A stretch of 64,000 bases of DNA from Pseudomonas sp. MWU13-2100 (GCF_023242365.1 NZ_JALLIX010000026.1:1-64000), one strand, 5' to 3'. Positions 43,920 to 53,564 are shown, counted from the stretch's first letter. The notes: generated from the letters alone by a model not told the origin. Numbers and translations are program-made.

Positions 43920-44411
43920 TGATCCACCTAAGCAAATTTTACGATCCTATGGGAATCGCGCCGGGCTGTAAAGTGCCGCTTAGCTTTACGTTGGTGCTCT
44001 TGTCCCCGTGTGCAGTGACTGCTGGCCTTTATAAAGCTTCGTCGGAACGCCACCCAGACCCATAGTCGTTCGTTGTCTTCTGGATCGGCGTCATGCTTGG
44101 TAACGCTTTATCCGGGTGTGGGCGTTTTGCCTCTGTTGTGTCCCCTGAATTCTCAGCTCTATAGTTTGTTCCGTCGGCACCTGTCGACAGCGGATTTGGC
44201 GATCCGATCAACTGTGTGAGCGCAAACAGTGCCCAGGTTTTGTTGCACGCATTTGAAAATGCGGGTAATAGCGTTATGGCGGCTGTGCGCGGGAGACCTT
44301 CTGGTCTGCCGGGTTCCATAGTTACCGGTTCGCCAACCTGCGTACAGCTGCCACCCGTTGTTTGGCGACGGTGGATGGCAGCTTCAGGTCTATAACTTTG
44401 GAGCCCTAGTC
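43920..44411. other. Right border of the R-M island and long leader of the DUF3077 gene
   Basis: About 490 bp without a convincing gene. 43920-44030 still resembles the island. 44080-44400 looks like the structured upstream region often seen before DUF3077 genes in Pseudomonas, with a hairpin AGACC-TTC-TGGTCT near 44290 and GCTGCCACCCGTT near 44348. A 96-codon open frame on the minus strand (44029-44319) lacks a ribosome site and is not called. Confidence 0.5.
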
Positions 44412-44690
44412 ATGACGACATATCACCCGTTAACCACTAACCCCGCCGGCACCCCAGTCCTGCTGATCGACACCCAAGCCCCGCTACGCCTGCTCCACGA
44501 AACCGCCTGCGCCCGCATCCGTGCGGGTACCGCGCAACTGGAAACCCTCACTTCGGTCACTATCAGGAACATCGACGACGCCGATCTGTACCGGCTGACC
44601 AACGGGGCTTACCTGCTGCTGCAGGATGGCCTGGATATTCTCGACCGGATCCAGTTCCGTCTCCCCCTGGAAACCCCATTGCAAGCGTGA
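44412..44690 (+). CDS. DUF3077 family protein
   Basis: A 92-residue soluble protein with the pattern TPVLLIDTQAPLRLLHETACARI, and ADLYRLTNGAYLLLQDGLDIL, typical of DUF3077, a family largely restricted to Pseudomonas and of unknown function. ATG 44412 has GGAG 9 bp upstream. It is preceded by an unusually long non-coding leader. Confidence 0.8.
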   Translation: MTTYHPLTTNPAGTPVLLIDTQAPLRLLHETACARIRAGTAQLETLTSVTIRNIDDADLYRLTNGAYLLLQDGLDILDRIQFRLPLETPLQA

Positions 44691-44997
44691 CGTGTGGCTT
44701 TTACCCAATCGCTGCTCGTTCCCATTGTGGCGGGCAGCGCTGTCCACAGGCACAGAGCAACGGTGCAAGAACGCTGAAGTTTCCCAAGCCAAAACAGCAG
44801 AATTTTTATATCACGCTACGATTCAAGCCCGACGATTCCCCAAGCACCTCATCGCCCGTGAACTAGGCTTGAGTTCAGCCGGGCCACCCTGTCCCCAGCC
44901 GTTACCCGGTCGAATGAAGTAATTGTTTCAAAACTTGACGACCCCCCAACTGATGCGAGATATTGATAGTTAGCAAACTAACAATGCGAATCTCCTC
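44691..44997. other. Intergenic region with the efflux operon promoter
   Basis: 307 bp. It holds a hairpin CGCTGC...GCAGCG (about 44711-44740) after the DUF3077 gene and a MarR-type operator close to the downstream start. Nothing else was recognised. Confidence 0.55.
44969..44982. promoter_or_regulatory. Inverted repeat GTTAG-CAAA-CTAAC, likely MarR operator
   Basis: A perfect 5-bp inverted repeat, extended by ATA/ACA flanks, centred 22 bp upstream of the GTG start of the MarR-family gene. AT-rich repeats at this position are the usual autorepression sites of MarR proteins. Confidence 0.6.
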
Positions 44998-45456
44998 GTG
45001 TCCAAGCACCTCGAACAGTTGCACAAGCACATCAGTGCCGGCCTCGTCGTCGCCTCGCGCCATTGGCGCCGGGTGTGCCAGACCACGCTGGTCAATTATG
45101 GGATCTCCGAAGCCTGCGCCATGCCGTTGCTGTTGGTCGGGCGCATGGGGCCGGGCGTGCGCCAGGTGACGGTGGCCCACGAAGCGGGTATGGAGAGCCC
45201 GTCGCTGGTGCGCCTGCTCGACCAGTTGTGCACTGCCGGCTATGTGTTGCGCAGCGAAGACCCGAGCGACCGCCGCGCCAAATGCCTGAGCCTGACCGAG
45301 GCCGGCGAGCATCTGATGCATGACATCGAAAGCCAGTTGATCCGCTTGCGCAGTGAAGTCCTCGACGGCATCGCACCGGCTGATCTGGAAGCGGCGCTGC
45401 GGGTCATCCGCGCCTTCGAAGCGGCCGGGCAGAATCTGGGAGTGGCAAACCCGTGA
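44998..45456 (+). CDS. MarR-family transcriptional regulator
   Basis: A 152-residue dimeric winged-helix regulator. The DNA-binding part is VRQVTVAHEAGMESPSLVRLLDQLCTAGYVLR and the wing has the conserved SEDPSDRRAKCLSLTEAG. It heads an efflux operon and most likely represses it until a phenolic or aromatic acid binds. GTG 44998 starts the gene; the inverted repeat at 44969 is its probable operator. Its stop overlaps the GTG of the FUSC gene (GTGA). Confidence 0.9.
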   Translation: MSKHLEQLHKHISAGLVVASRHWRRVCQTTLVNYGISEACAMPLLLVGRMGPGVRQVTVAHEAGMESPSLVRLLDQLCTAGYVLRSEDPSDRRAKCLSLTEAGEHLMHDIESQLIRLRSEVLDGIAPADLEAALRVIRAFEAAGQNLGVANP

Positions 45457-47537
45457 ACGGTTTCTGGACCGGCATGCCGCCCGCCCGCGACTGGTTCTAC
45501 GGCGTGCGCACCTTCGCCGCCTCGATGATCGCGCTGTATATCGCCATGTTGATGGAGCTGCCGCGCCCCTACTGGGCCATGGCCACCGTCTATATCGTTT
45601 CCAGCCCTTTCGTCGGTCCTACCAGTTCCAAGGCTTTGTACCGCGCGGTCGGGACCTTTCTCGGCGCCTCGGCGGCGGTGCTGTTCGTCCCGCTGTTCGT
45701 GCAGACACCCTATCTGCTGGTGGTGGCGATCGCGCTCTGGACCGGCATCCTGCTGTTTCTCTCGCTGCACCTGCGCACCGCCAACAGCTATGCGCTGATG
45801 CTGGCCGGCTACACCATGCCGATGATCGCCCTGCCCGTGGTCGACAACCCCCTGGGGGTGTTCGATGTGGCGGTGTCGCGGACCGAAGAAATTTTTCTCG
45901 GCATCGCCGTGGCGGCGGTGGTCGGCAGTATGTTCTGGCCCCGGCGCCTGGCCCCGGTGTTTATCGACGCGGCGGGCAAATGGTTCGGCGATGCCTCGAC
46001 CTACAGCCTGCGTTTCCTTTCGCGCAACGTGCAGGCCGATGAAGTCAGCACCTTGCGTTCGGCCATGGTGGCAACCTTCAACAGCCTTGAATTGATGATC
46101 GGCCAGTTGCCCCACGAAGGCGCCCGACCGCAGACCGTGCGCAACACCAAGGAGTTGCGCGGACGGATGATTCACCTGTTGCCGGTGGTCGATGCCCTGG
46201 ACGACGCGCTGTATGCGTTGGAGCGGCGTACGCCGGAACTGGTGGCGCGTTTCGCCCCCTTGCTGGTGGCCACCCGTGAATGGCTGGAAAGCACCACGCA
46301 GCAGGTGCCGGTTGAACGCTGGCAAGCCCTGCGGGCTGAGATCGAGAGCCTGCAACCGAGCCCGGTCGAGCTGGATGACCGACGCCAGTTGTTGTTCTCC
46401 AACGCCCTTTACCGCCTCGGCGAGTGGATCGACCTGTGGCAGGACCTGCGCAGTCTGCAATACGCCATCCGCTGCGAAAGCCAGGACAATTGGCGTGCGG
46501 TCTATCGCCATTGGCGTCTGGGCCGCCTGACGCCGTTCCTCGACCGCGGCCTGATGCTCTATTCGGCGGGCTCGACGGTGCTGGCGATCATCGTCGCCTC
46601 GCTGCTGTGGATCCTGCTCGGCTGGACCGACGGGGCCAGCGCGGTGATCCTGGCGGCGGTCGCCTGCAGCTTTTTCGCGGCGATGGACGACCCGGCGCCG
46701 CAGATCTACCGGTTCTTTTTCTGGACCGCGATGTCGGTGATTTTCGCCAGCCTCTACCTGTTCGTGGTGCTGCCCAACCTGCACGATTTCCCGATGCTGG
46801 TGCTGGCCTTTGCCGTGCCCTTTATCTGCGTCGGCACCCTCACCGTACAGCCGCGCTTTTACCTCGGGACCTTGTTGACCATCGTCAACACCTCGTCCTT
46901 TATCAGCATCCAGGGTGCCTACGACGCCGACTTCCTGAACTTCACCAATTCCAACCTGGCCGGGCCCGTGGGCCTGCTGTTCGCCTTTGTCTGGACCCTG
47001 GTGGCCCGGCCATTCGGAGCGGAGCTGGCGGCCAAGCGTCTGACCCGTTTCAGCTGGCACGACATCGTCGGGCTGACCGAGCCGGCGACCCTGGCCGAAC
47101 ACCGACACCTGGGCGCGCAGATGCTCGACCGGCTGATGCAGCACCTGCCACGGCTGGCCATGACCGGCCAGGACACCGGTGCGGCGCTGCGCGAGTTGCG
47201 CGTCGCGCTCAACCTGCTCGACCTGCTGGCCTACACGCCACGGGTGCCGGGGGTGGCCAACGTGCTGCTCAAACAGGTGGTGGAAGAGGTCGGCGAGTAC
47301 TTTCGCGCCTGCCTCAAGACCCGCGAGCGCCTGCCGGCCCCGGCGCCTTTGCTGATGACCCTGGACCGCACGCGCCGGGCCCTGAGTTCCCAGGGACTGG
47401 ACGATGGCGAAACCCGCCTGCATCTACTACACGCCTTGAGTGGCCTGCGCCTGGCGTTGTTGCCCGGCGTCGAATTCGTCGATAGCGGCGATCAGTCGGA
47501 GAGTGTTCCCTATGGGATCAATGGGGTGCCTTTATGA
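45453..47537 (+). CDS. FUSC-family inner-membrane efflux protein (AaeB-like)
   Basis: A 694-residue protein with two blocks of TM helices (about 20-170 and 365-510) separated by a cytoplasmic domain and followed by another. Segments such as FYGVRTFAASMIALYIAMLMELPRPYWA and YIVSSPFVGPTSSKALYR are hallmarks of the fusaric-acid-resistance/AaeB family, which exports aromatic carboxylic acids. It works with the DUF1656, HlyD and OMF genes that follow, all overlapping. The pumped compound is unknown here. Confidence 0.92.
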   Translation: MNGFWTGMPPARDWFYGVRTFAASMIALYIAMLMELPRPYWAMATVYIVSSPFVGPTSSKALYRAVGTFLGASAAVLFVPLFVQTPYLLVVAIALWTGILLFLSLHLRTANSYALMLAGYTMPMIALPVVDNPLGVFDVAVSRTEEIFLGIAVAAVVGSMFWPRRLAPVFIDAAGKWFGDASTYSLRFLSRNVQADEVSTLRSAMVATFNSLELMIGQLPHEGARPQTVRNTKELRGRMIHLLPVVDALDDALYALERRTPELVARFAPLLVATREWLESTTQQVPVERWQALRAEIESLQPSPVELDDRRQLLFSNALYRLGEWIDLWQDLRSLQYAIRCESQDNWRAVYRHWRLGRLTPFLDRGLMLYSAGSTVLAIIVASLLWILLGWTDGASAVILAAVACSFFAAMDDPAPQIYRFFFWTAMSVIFASLYLFVVLPNLHDFPMLVLAFAVPFICVGTLTVQPRFYLGTLLTIVNTSSFISIQGAYDADFLNFTNSNLAGPVGLLFAFVWTLVARPFGAELAAKRLTRFSWHDIVGLTEPATLAEHRHLGAQMLDRLMQHLPRLAMTGQDTGAALRELRVALNLLDLLAYTPRVPGVANVLLKQVVEEVGEYFRACLKTRERLPAPAPLLMTLDRTRRALSSQGLDDGETRLHLLHALSGLRLALLPGVEFVDSGDQSESVPYGINGVPL

Positions 47538-47743
47538 TCGGTGACCTGGATATCAGCGGGGTGTTCCTGCCCACGCTGCTGGTGCTGATGGGCATTACGT
47601 ATGCGCTGTACCTGGTGGTGCACGGGCTGTTGACGCGCCTCCACTTCTACCGCCTGGTCTGGCACCGGGCCTTGTTCAACGTCGGTCTCTACGCTTTGTT
47701 GCTGGGCGTTGTGGATTCGTTCAGTCGATACCTGATGACATGA
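47534..47743 (+). CDS. DUF1656 family small membrane protein (AaeX-like)
   Basis: A 69-residue protein with two TM helices (VFLPTLLVLMGITYALYLVV and ALFNVGLYALLLGVV) and the family opening DLDISGVFLP. It lies between FUSC and HlyD genes with ATGA overlaps on both sides, as in aaeXAB-type operons. Its role in the pump is not established. Confidence 0.9.
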   Translation: MIGDLDISGVFLPTLLVLMGITYALYLVVHGLLTRLHFYRLVWHRALFNVGLYALLLGVVDSFSRYLMT

Positions 47744-48639
47744 AAAAACCTCTTTTGACCATTGGCCGTGTAGTCCTGACTTTGCTGGTGGTGATCTTCG
47801 CCTGCCTGGTGGTCTGGCGCATGGTGATGTACTACATGTTCGCGCCCTGGACCCGGGACGGGCATATCCGCGCCGATATCGTGCAGATCGCCCCGGATGT
47901 GTCCGGTCTGATCCAGCAGGTGCAGGTGCGCGACAACCAGCCGGTGAGCCGTGGCCAGGTGCTGTTCAGCATCGACCAGGACCGCTTCAAGCTGGCGCTG
48001 CGCCAGGCCAAGGCCGCGGTGGCCGACCGCCAGGAAACCCTGGCCCAGGCCCAGCGCGAGAACAAACGTAACCGTGGCCTGGGCAACCTGGTGGCCGGCG
48101 AGCAACTGGAAGAAAGCCAGTCACGGGTCGCCCGTGCCGAATTGGCCTTGGCTGAAGCCCAGGTGGCGGTGGACGCCGCGCAGTTGAACCTCGACCGCTC
48201 GGTGATCCGCAGCCCGGTGGACGGCTACGTCAACGACCGTGCCCCTCGTGAGCGCGAGTTCGTCACGGCCGGGCGGCCGGTGCTGGCGGTGGTGGACAGC
48301 AGTTCCTTCCATATCGACGGCTACTTCGAGGAAACCAAGCTCGACGGCATTCATGTCGGCCAGGCGGTGGACATCCGGGTGATCGGTGACAGTGCGCGGT
48401 TGCGCGGGCATGTCGAAAGCATCGTCGCCGGGATCGAGGACCGTGACCGCACCAGCGGTTCGAACCTGCTGCCCAACGTCAACCCGGCGTTCAGCTGGGT
48501 GCGCCTGGCCCAGCGGATTCCGGTGCGTATCGCCTTTGACGACGTGCCGGCGGACTTTCGCATGATCGCCGGACGCACGGCCACGGTGTCGATCATCGAG
48601 GACGCCAAAGCCGCGCCGAAGAAAGAGGCCGCGCAATGA
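47740..48639 (+). CDS. HlyD-family periplasmic adaptor (AaeA-like)
   Basis: A 299-residue adaptor: N-terminal TM (VVLTLLVVIFACLVVWRMVM), the family motif MFAPWTRDGHIRADIVQIAPDVSG, lipoyl halves, a coiled coil (FKLALRQAKAAVADRQETLAQAQRENKRNRGL) and VIRSPVDGYVNDR at the return. It joins the FUSC protein to the outer-membrane factor encoded next. It overlaps both neighbours by 4 bp. Confidence 0.93.
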   Translation: MKKPLLTIGRVVLTLLVVIFACLVVWRMVMYYMFAPWTRDGHIRADIVQIAPDVSGLIQQVQVRDNQPVSRGQVLFSIDQDRFKLALRQAKAAVADRQETLAQAQRENKRNRGLGNLVAGEQLEESQSRVARAELALAEAQVAVDAAQLNLDRSVIRSPVDGYVNDRAPREREFVTAGRPVLAVVDSSSFHIDGYFEETKLDGIHVGQAVDIRVIGDSARLRGHVESIVAGIEDRDRTSGSNLLPNVNPAFSWVRLAQRIPVRIAFDDVPADFRMIAGRTATVSIIEDAKAAPKKEAAQ

Positions 48640-50084
48640 AACCGCTGGCGCAAGTCGCGACTCTGGGGCTGGGCCTGATGCTGTCGGCGTGTTCGATGGT
48701 CGGTCCGGATTATCACCTGCCGGCCGATTCGGCGCTGCAACGCAAGGACCTGCAAGGGAGCATCGCCGGCGAAGGCGACAATGTGGTGTCGGCCCCCGTG
48801 CCGACCGATTGGTGGCGCCTGTACCAGGATCCGCGCCTGGATGAGCTGGTTCGTCAGGCGCTGGCGTCCAACACCGATTTGCGCGTGGCGGCGGCGAGCC
48901 TGTCGCGGGCCTGGGCCCAGGTGGAAGAGGCCGAGGCGGCCGGCGGCTTCAGTGCCGGGATAAAAGCCGGGGCCCAGCGCTTGCAGGAGTCCGGCCAGGC
49001 CTATCTGCTGCCGGAAAAGGTGCCGGTGGCCAACGTCGGCGATATTGCGATTTCCGCCTCCTACCAGTTCGACCTGTGGGGCACCCTGCAGCGTGGCATC
49101 GAGGCGGCGAAAGCCAATGCCGACGCGACCCAGGCAGCCGGCGACGTGGCCCGCATCACCCTGGTGGCGGACGTGGTGCGCTCCTATACCCAGGTCTGCG
49201 CGGCCAACGAGGAACGCCAGATTGCCGAGGAGTCCCTCGCGCTGCAATCCCAGAGTACCGAGCTGACCAAGCGTCTGCGCGACGCCGGACGTGGTGACGA
49301 AACCCAGGTCACCCGTGCCCAGACCCAATTCAAATCCCTGCGCGCCGAACTGCCGCGTTACCAGGCCGCGCGCCAGGCCGGCTTGTATCGCCTGTCGATG
49401 TTGCTGGCCAAACCCCTGGAGCAACTGCCGGCCGGCGTCGCCGATTGCGCCGCGCTGCCGCATATCACCCAGTTGTTGCCGGTGGGCGACGGCGCCGAGC
49501 TGCTCAAGCGCCGTCCCGATATCCGCCAGGCTGAACGGCGGCTGGCGGCAGCGACGGCCGGCGTCGGCGTGGCCACCGGTGAGCTGTACCCGAATATCAG
49601 CATCGGTGCCACGGTGGGGACGGTCGGCATCCTGAAGGATCTGGGCGATCCTTCGACCAATCGCTGGGGGTTTGGGCCGGCGATCAGTTGGAGCGTGCCG
49701 ACCAACGGCGCCCGTGCCCGCATCCGCGAAGCCGAGGCTGGCACCCAGGGCGCCCTGGCGCACTTCGACGGCGTGGTGCTCAACGCCATTCGCGAAACCC
49801 AGACCAGCCTGGCCCAGTACACCGCGCAGCTTGACCGCCGCGATGCCCTGGCCGATGCGGGGAATTCTGCCAAGCTCGCCGCGGAGCAGACGCACCGCTT
49901 CTTCAAGGCCGGTCGCGCCTCGTTCCTCGCCGACCTGCAGGCAACCCGCACCTACACCGATGTGCGCGCCCAACTGGCCTCGGCCAACACCCAGGTGGCG
50001 ATGAGCCAGATCGATTTGTTTCTGGCCCTTGGCGGTGGCTGGGAAAGCGGACGAACGCCAGCTGTTGAGCACGCGAAACCCTGA
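48636..50084 (+). CDS. Outer-membrane efflux lipoprotein, NodT family
   Basis: A 482-residue TolC-type lipoprotein: lipobox LMLSACSMVGPDY (Cys about 19), WWRLYQDPRLDELVRQALASNTDLRVA, SYQFDLWGTLQRGIEAAKAN, LLKRRPDIRQAERRLAAATAGVGVATGELYPNISI and a C-terminal RASFLADLQATRTYTDVRAQLA. It provides the outer-membrane exit for the FUSC pump. It is the last gene of the five-gene operon. Confidence 0.93.
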   Translation: MKPLAQVATLGLGLMLSACSMVGPDYHLPADSALQRKDLQGSIAGEGDNVVSAPVPTDWWRLYQDPRLDELVRQALASNTDLRVAAASLSRAWAQVEEAEAAGGFSAGIKAGAQRLQESGQAYLLPEKVPVANVGDIAISASYQFDLWGTLQRGIEAAKANADATQAAGDVARITLVADVVRSYTQVCAANEERQIAEESLALQSQSTELTKRLRDAGRGDETQVTRAQTQFKSLRAELPRYQAARQAGLYRLSMLLAKPLEQLPAGVADCAALPHITQLLPVGDGAELLKRRPDIRQAERRLAAATAGVGVATGELYPNISIGATVGTVGILKDLGDPSTNRWGFGPAISWSVPTNGARARIREAEAGTQGALAHFDGVVLNAIRETQTSLAQYTAQLDRRDALADAGNSAKLAAEQTHRFFKAGRASFLADLQATRTYTDVRAQLASANTQVAMSQIDLFLALGGGWESGRTPAVEHAKP

Positions 50085-50186
50085 GTCCGTTGCTATGCTT
50101 TGAACTATCGGCTGGTCGCCGCTGGTTGGGAGCGTTGGGAGAATCCTAACCATCGTGGTCAGCGTGGCCCGATGGGGATTCTAATA

Positions 50187-50822
50187 ATGAAAAACCCTTA
50201 TGCTCCTGGTTTCTGGTGTGCGGTGGTGGCGCTGGTCCTGCTCTCGGCGACCTACTTCTATGGCGTCATGCTGGCGCACCAGATCGACAAGGCCCTGGTC
50301 TTTCTCGACAGCGCCACGGCGTTGATCGCGGTGATGTCCATCGCCGTGGTGGCGTGGGCCAGCTATCAGGCGCAGCAGGTGAAGAAACGCCAGCTGTCCC
50401 AGAGCAAGACCCTGGTGCAGGTCTGGGACACCAAAGTCGCCCTGCGTCGGGTCGAAACCGTCTTCGACCGGTATTTCTGGGGCAGCTACTGGCAACCCGG
50501 CCAGACCTTCCAGGAAGTCATGGGTGAACTCACCGGTACGCCGCTGGAAAAAAGCCTGGAAATGCTCAAGATCCAATGCCTGAAACTCGACCGCGAAGTG
50601 GCCCATGACGAGCGCCACTGGCTGAGCAACGCCCGCGAATTATCCGACGTCGCCACGGCGATGGCCCGCGAGCGCCACCAACTGGATGTCTGCGACCCGC
50701 GTAACGACTCACCGGACGGCGTGGTGATCAACCGCGACTTCGAGGTGCTGGTGTACACCTGGACCGCGCGTTTGAAGACCTTCGATCATCAACTGGATGA
50801 GATGGAAGTCCAGTATTCCTGA
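50187..50822 (+). CDS. Membrane protein with two TM segments, unknown
   Basis: A 211-residue protein with two N-terminal TM helices (FWCAVVALVLLSATYFYGVML and ALIAVMSIAVVAWASYQAQQ) and a cytoplasmic helical tail with KKRQLSQSKTLVQVWDTKVALRRVE. I do not recognise a family. ATG 50187 is preferred; the frame is open to 50100, and an ATG at 50172 is possible. It is 102 bp after the efflux operon and probably separate. Confidence 0.72.
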   Translation: MKNPYAPGFWCAVVALVLLSATYFYGVMLAHQIDKALVFLDSATALIAVMSIAVVAWASYQAQQVKKRQLSQSKTLVQVWDTKVALRRVETVFDRYFWGSYWQPGQTFQEVMGELTGTPLEKSLEMLKIQCLKLDREVAHDERHWLSNARELSDVATAMARERHQLDVCDPRNDSPDGVVINRDFEVLVYTWTARLKTFDHQLDEMEVQYS

Positions 50823-51092
50823 GCCGCCCCTGCCCTGGCGGCGGTTATTCCGGCGCAAATGTGCGCAGGCCGTCGATGTGCGCTGCCAAGTGCACTAATC
50901 CCATACTGCGTTGTCAGTCATTTCGCTTTCGTCCGTAGGATAGGGTGGCAGCCAGTGGCCCGTGGGCAAAGCCTTGGGGCCTGCTCCGGCAAATGCTACC
51001 CTGCGTCCTTTCGAGTATTGTCGAGCCGGCTCCGGTCAGGGGTCAGGAAGACCAGCATTTCTCCACTTAACGGACATCGATCGGGTCAACTC

Positions 51093-52607
51093 ATGAATAA
51101 ATCAGCAGGTTTGCTTTTAGGTTTTGTCGTAGTGGTCGGTGCGCTGAGCACCGCCGGCGCGTGGTACACCGGCAATCAACTGGAAGGGGTGCTGAACACT
51201 TCGATCCAGGAAGCCAACCAACAATTGAAGACTGCCCTGGCCAGTGCTGGCGGCAGCGCGAATATCGAGTTGGTGTCGCTTGATCGTCACCTGTTCACCA
51301 GCACCGCGCACTATCGTGTCACGCTGCGGAACCTGCAGGCCGGTGGGGAAAAGAAGGACATCGAGCTGCTGTTCGTCGACCATATCGAACACGGGCCGTT
51401 GCCGTGGTCGCGTGTTAAAGCGTTGAAACTGGCGCCGGTGATGGTCAACAGCAACTACGAGCTGGAAAAGAACGACGCCACCGCCAAGTGGTTCGACGCC
51501 GCCAAGGGCGCCGCGCCGCTCAAGGGCCAGGTTGCCCTGGGCTACAACCGTTCGGTGGACGGCAATATCGAACTGGTGCCGCTGGACTTCGCGCCGGACG
51601 CCAGCACCAGCGTGAAATTCTCCGGGCTGAACCTGGCGCTGACCGCCAGCGACCAGGCCGCCAAGATCAAGCTCAACGGCTACATGGATAACCTCAAGGT
51701 CTCCGCCGTGTCCCCGGAGCAGGGCCCGGTGCAGGTCGAGCTGAACGGCCTGACCCTGGCCAGCGATCTGACCAAGAGCGATCTGGGGTTCTACCTGGGG
51801 CAGAACATCATCGAACTGAGCGAGACCAAGCTGACCTACGGGGTCAAGCCGGCCGTGGTCACGGTCAAGGGTTTCGAGCAGAAAGACTCGACGGAAGCGG
51901 CGGGCAATGTGCTCGCCGGACGCCTGGCCTATAACATTGCCTCCATCGACTACAACGACAAGCCGGTGGGCAGTGCCCAGATGAGCTGGACGGCGAAGAA
52001 CCTGGACTTCCCGGCGATGCAATCGCTGATCAAACTGTACCAGGTCCAGTTGGAAGCGCTGCAAAAGGCCCAGGCGGCAGGGGTTCAAGACCCTGAGGCG
52101 GCGGTGCCGGAACTGACTCCGGCCCAGCAGACCCAGGCCGAAGCGGACATCAAGCAATTGCTGGCCGGCAAGCCGCAGATCGCCCTGGAAAATTTCTCGC
52201 TCAAGACCACCAACGGCGAGAGCCGCGCCAGCCTGGTAGTGGACCTGACCAACCCGTCTTCCACCGAGCTGCCACCGGTGGAACTGGGCAAGCAATTGGT
52301 CTCGCAACTGGATGCCAAGGTGCTGTTGTCCAAGCCGATGATCGCCGACCTGGCCGGCCTGCAAGCGCAGATCCAGGGCCAGACCGATCCCGCAGCCATC
52401 ACCCGGCAAGCCTCGATGGCCAGTGAAATGGCCGGCACCATGGCCCTGTCCACGGAGATGGGCACGGTGCAAGGCAGCGATATCGTCTCGACGTTGCACT
52501 ACGCCAATGGCCAGGTGGACTTCAACGGGCAGAAAATGCCAGTGGAAGACTTCATCACCTTGCTGCTGACCAAGTTCGGTGGCGCGGGCGGCGGCGAACA
52601 GCCTTGA
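51093..52607 (+). CDS. YdgA family (DUF945) exported protein
   Basis: A 504-residue protein with an N-terminal membrane anchor or signal (AGLLLGFVVVVGALSTAGAWY) followed by the characteristic GNQLEGVLNTSIQEANQQL. A long beta-rich body resembles lipid-transfer-like bridge folds, and the DUF945 end is (VSTLHYANGQVDFNGQKMPVEDFITLLL). Function is not established; envelope or motility roles have been proposed in other bacteria. The ATG at 51093 is chosen because the frame upstream is not protein-like. It converges with the response regulator gene 9 bp away. Confidence 0.88.
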   Translation: MNKSAGLLLGFVVVVGALSTAGAWYTGNQLEGVLNTSIQEANQQLKTALASAGGSANIELVSLDRHLFTSTAHYRVTLRNLQAGGEKKDIELLFVDHIEHGPLPWSRVKALKLAPVMVNSNYELEKNDATAKWFDAAKGAAPLKGQVALGYNRSVDGNIELVPLDFAPDASTSVKFSGLNLALTASDQAAKIKLNGYMDNLKVSAVSPEQGPVQVELNGLTLASDLTKSDLGFYLGQNIIELSETKLTYGVKPAVVTVKGFEQKDSTEAAGNVLAGRLAYNIASIDYNDKPVGSAQMSWTAKNLDFPAMQSLIKLYQVQLEALQKAQAAGVQDPEAAVPELTPAQQTQAEADIKQLLAGKPQIALENFSLKTTNGESRASLVVDLTNPSSTELPPVELGKQLVSQLDAKVLLSKPMIADLAGLQAQIQGQTDPAAITRQASMASEMAGTMALSTEMGTVQGSDIVSTLHYANGQVDFNGQKMPVEDFITLLLTKFGGAGGGEQP

Positions 52608-52616
52608 GCTCGGGGT

Positions 52617-53330
52617 TCAGCCGCCGGTGACGTTTTCCAGTCGGTACCCATAGCCATAGATCGTCAGCAACTGCCAACCGTGTTCGGCGGTCAGGCCCAG
52701 CTTGTTGCGCAGGCGATAGATATGGGTATCGAGGGGGCGCGAGGAGAGCATTTCCTCATGGGGCCAGAAGCGCTCATAGAGGTACTCGCGCGACAGCGGT
52801 CGGCCGAGGTTGCTGAACAGGCAGCGTGCCAGGCGATACTCACGCTCGGTCAGGTTGACCGGGCGGCCTGAACGGGTCACGGTCAGTTCGGCATCGTCGA
52901 AACTCAAATCATCGAAGGTGACGATTTCGCCGGTGCTGCGGCGCTGCCCGGCATGCCGGCGCAGTACCGCGTTGATCCGCGCCTTGAGTTCGTTGGCGCG
53001 GAACGGTTTGCTCACGTAATCGTCGGCGCCACTGCCCAGGGCCAGGACGATATCGCTTTCGGCATCACGGCTGGTGAGCATGATCGCCGGCGGCGGCACT
53101 TCCATGTGCTCGCGGGTCCAGCGCAGCAGCGCCAGGCCGCTGAGGTCCGGCACCTGCCAGTCGAGAATCAGCAAGTCAAAGGTTTCCCGACGCAGCTGGC
53201 GCAACAGGTCCTCGCCGCGCTCGAAACCGTGCAGGGTCCAGGGGGCTTCCCCGACACCGGCCATCTGCCCCAGGGTCTGTTCGACCCGGTGCAGTTCGGC
53301 GGGCTCGTCGTCGAGTATGGCGACACGCAT
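52617..53330 (-). CDS. OmpR/PhoB-type response regulator
   Basis: A 237-residue regulator. The receiver domain (1-118) has DDE at 7-9, the phospho-acceptor Asp57 in LLILDWQVPD, and Thr/Lys in ML(T)SRD and YVSKPF. A C-terminal winged helix follows (LTEREYRLARCLFSNLGRPLSREYLYERFW and HIYRLRNKLGL...IYGYGYRLE). No kinase gene lies beside it on the same strand; the CHASE2 histidine kinase at 55163 is the nearest candidate partner. ATG 53330 is preferred to an upstream in-frame ATG. Confidence 0.92.
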   Translation of the reverse strand: MRVAILDDEPAELHRVEQTLGQMAGVGEAPWTLHGFERGEDLLRQLRRETFDLLILDWQVPDLSGLALLRWTREHMEVPPPAIMLTSRDAESDIVLALGSGADDYVSKPFRANELKARINAVLRRHAGQRRSTGEIVTFDDLSFDDAELTVTRSGRPVNLTEREYRLARCLFSNLGRPLSREYLYERFWPHEEMLSSRPLDTHIYRLRNKLGLTAEHGWQLLTIYGYGYRLENVTGG

Positions 53331-53564
53331 GTCTGGACCTTTCTCCCGTTTAGCCACGGATCTGTCTTCAAAGCAGGACTCTACAGGCTATTTCCTACAA
53401 GGAAGTCTGTAAGTCGACCCTCAAATCTGAACAATTCTGGCGAATTCCTCAAGGGCGAGCGGTGGCTGGCTAGGCTGATGTCAAATGGCTTTTACCCGGC
53501 GTACCGTGCCCCTTGTGGGGGGCAGACGCAGGGTAGCGACTTGCACGGTCAAGGAGAAGGATTC

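Noticed and set aside
44029..44319. A 96-codon minus-strand frame as a gene
   Set aside because: It has no ribosome site and lies in what looks like the leader of the DUF3077 gene.
45240..47423. A 727-codon open frame on the minus strand
   Set aside because: It lies opposite the MarR and FUSC genes, which have strong family signatures and overlapping starts.
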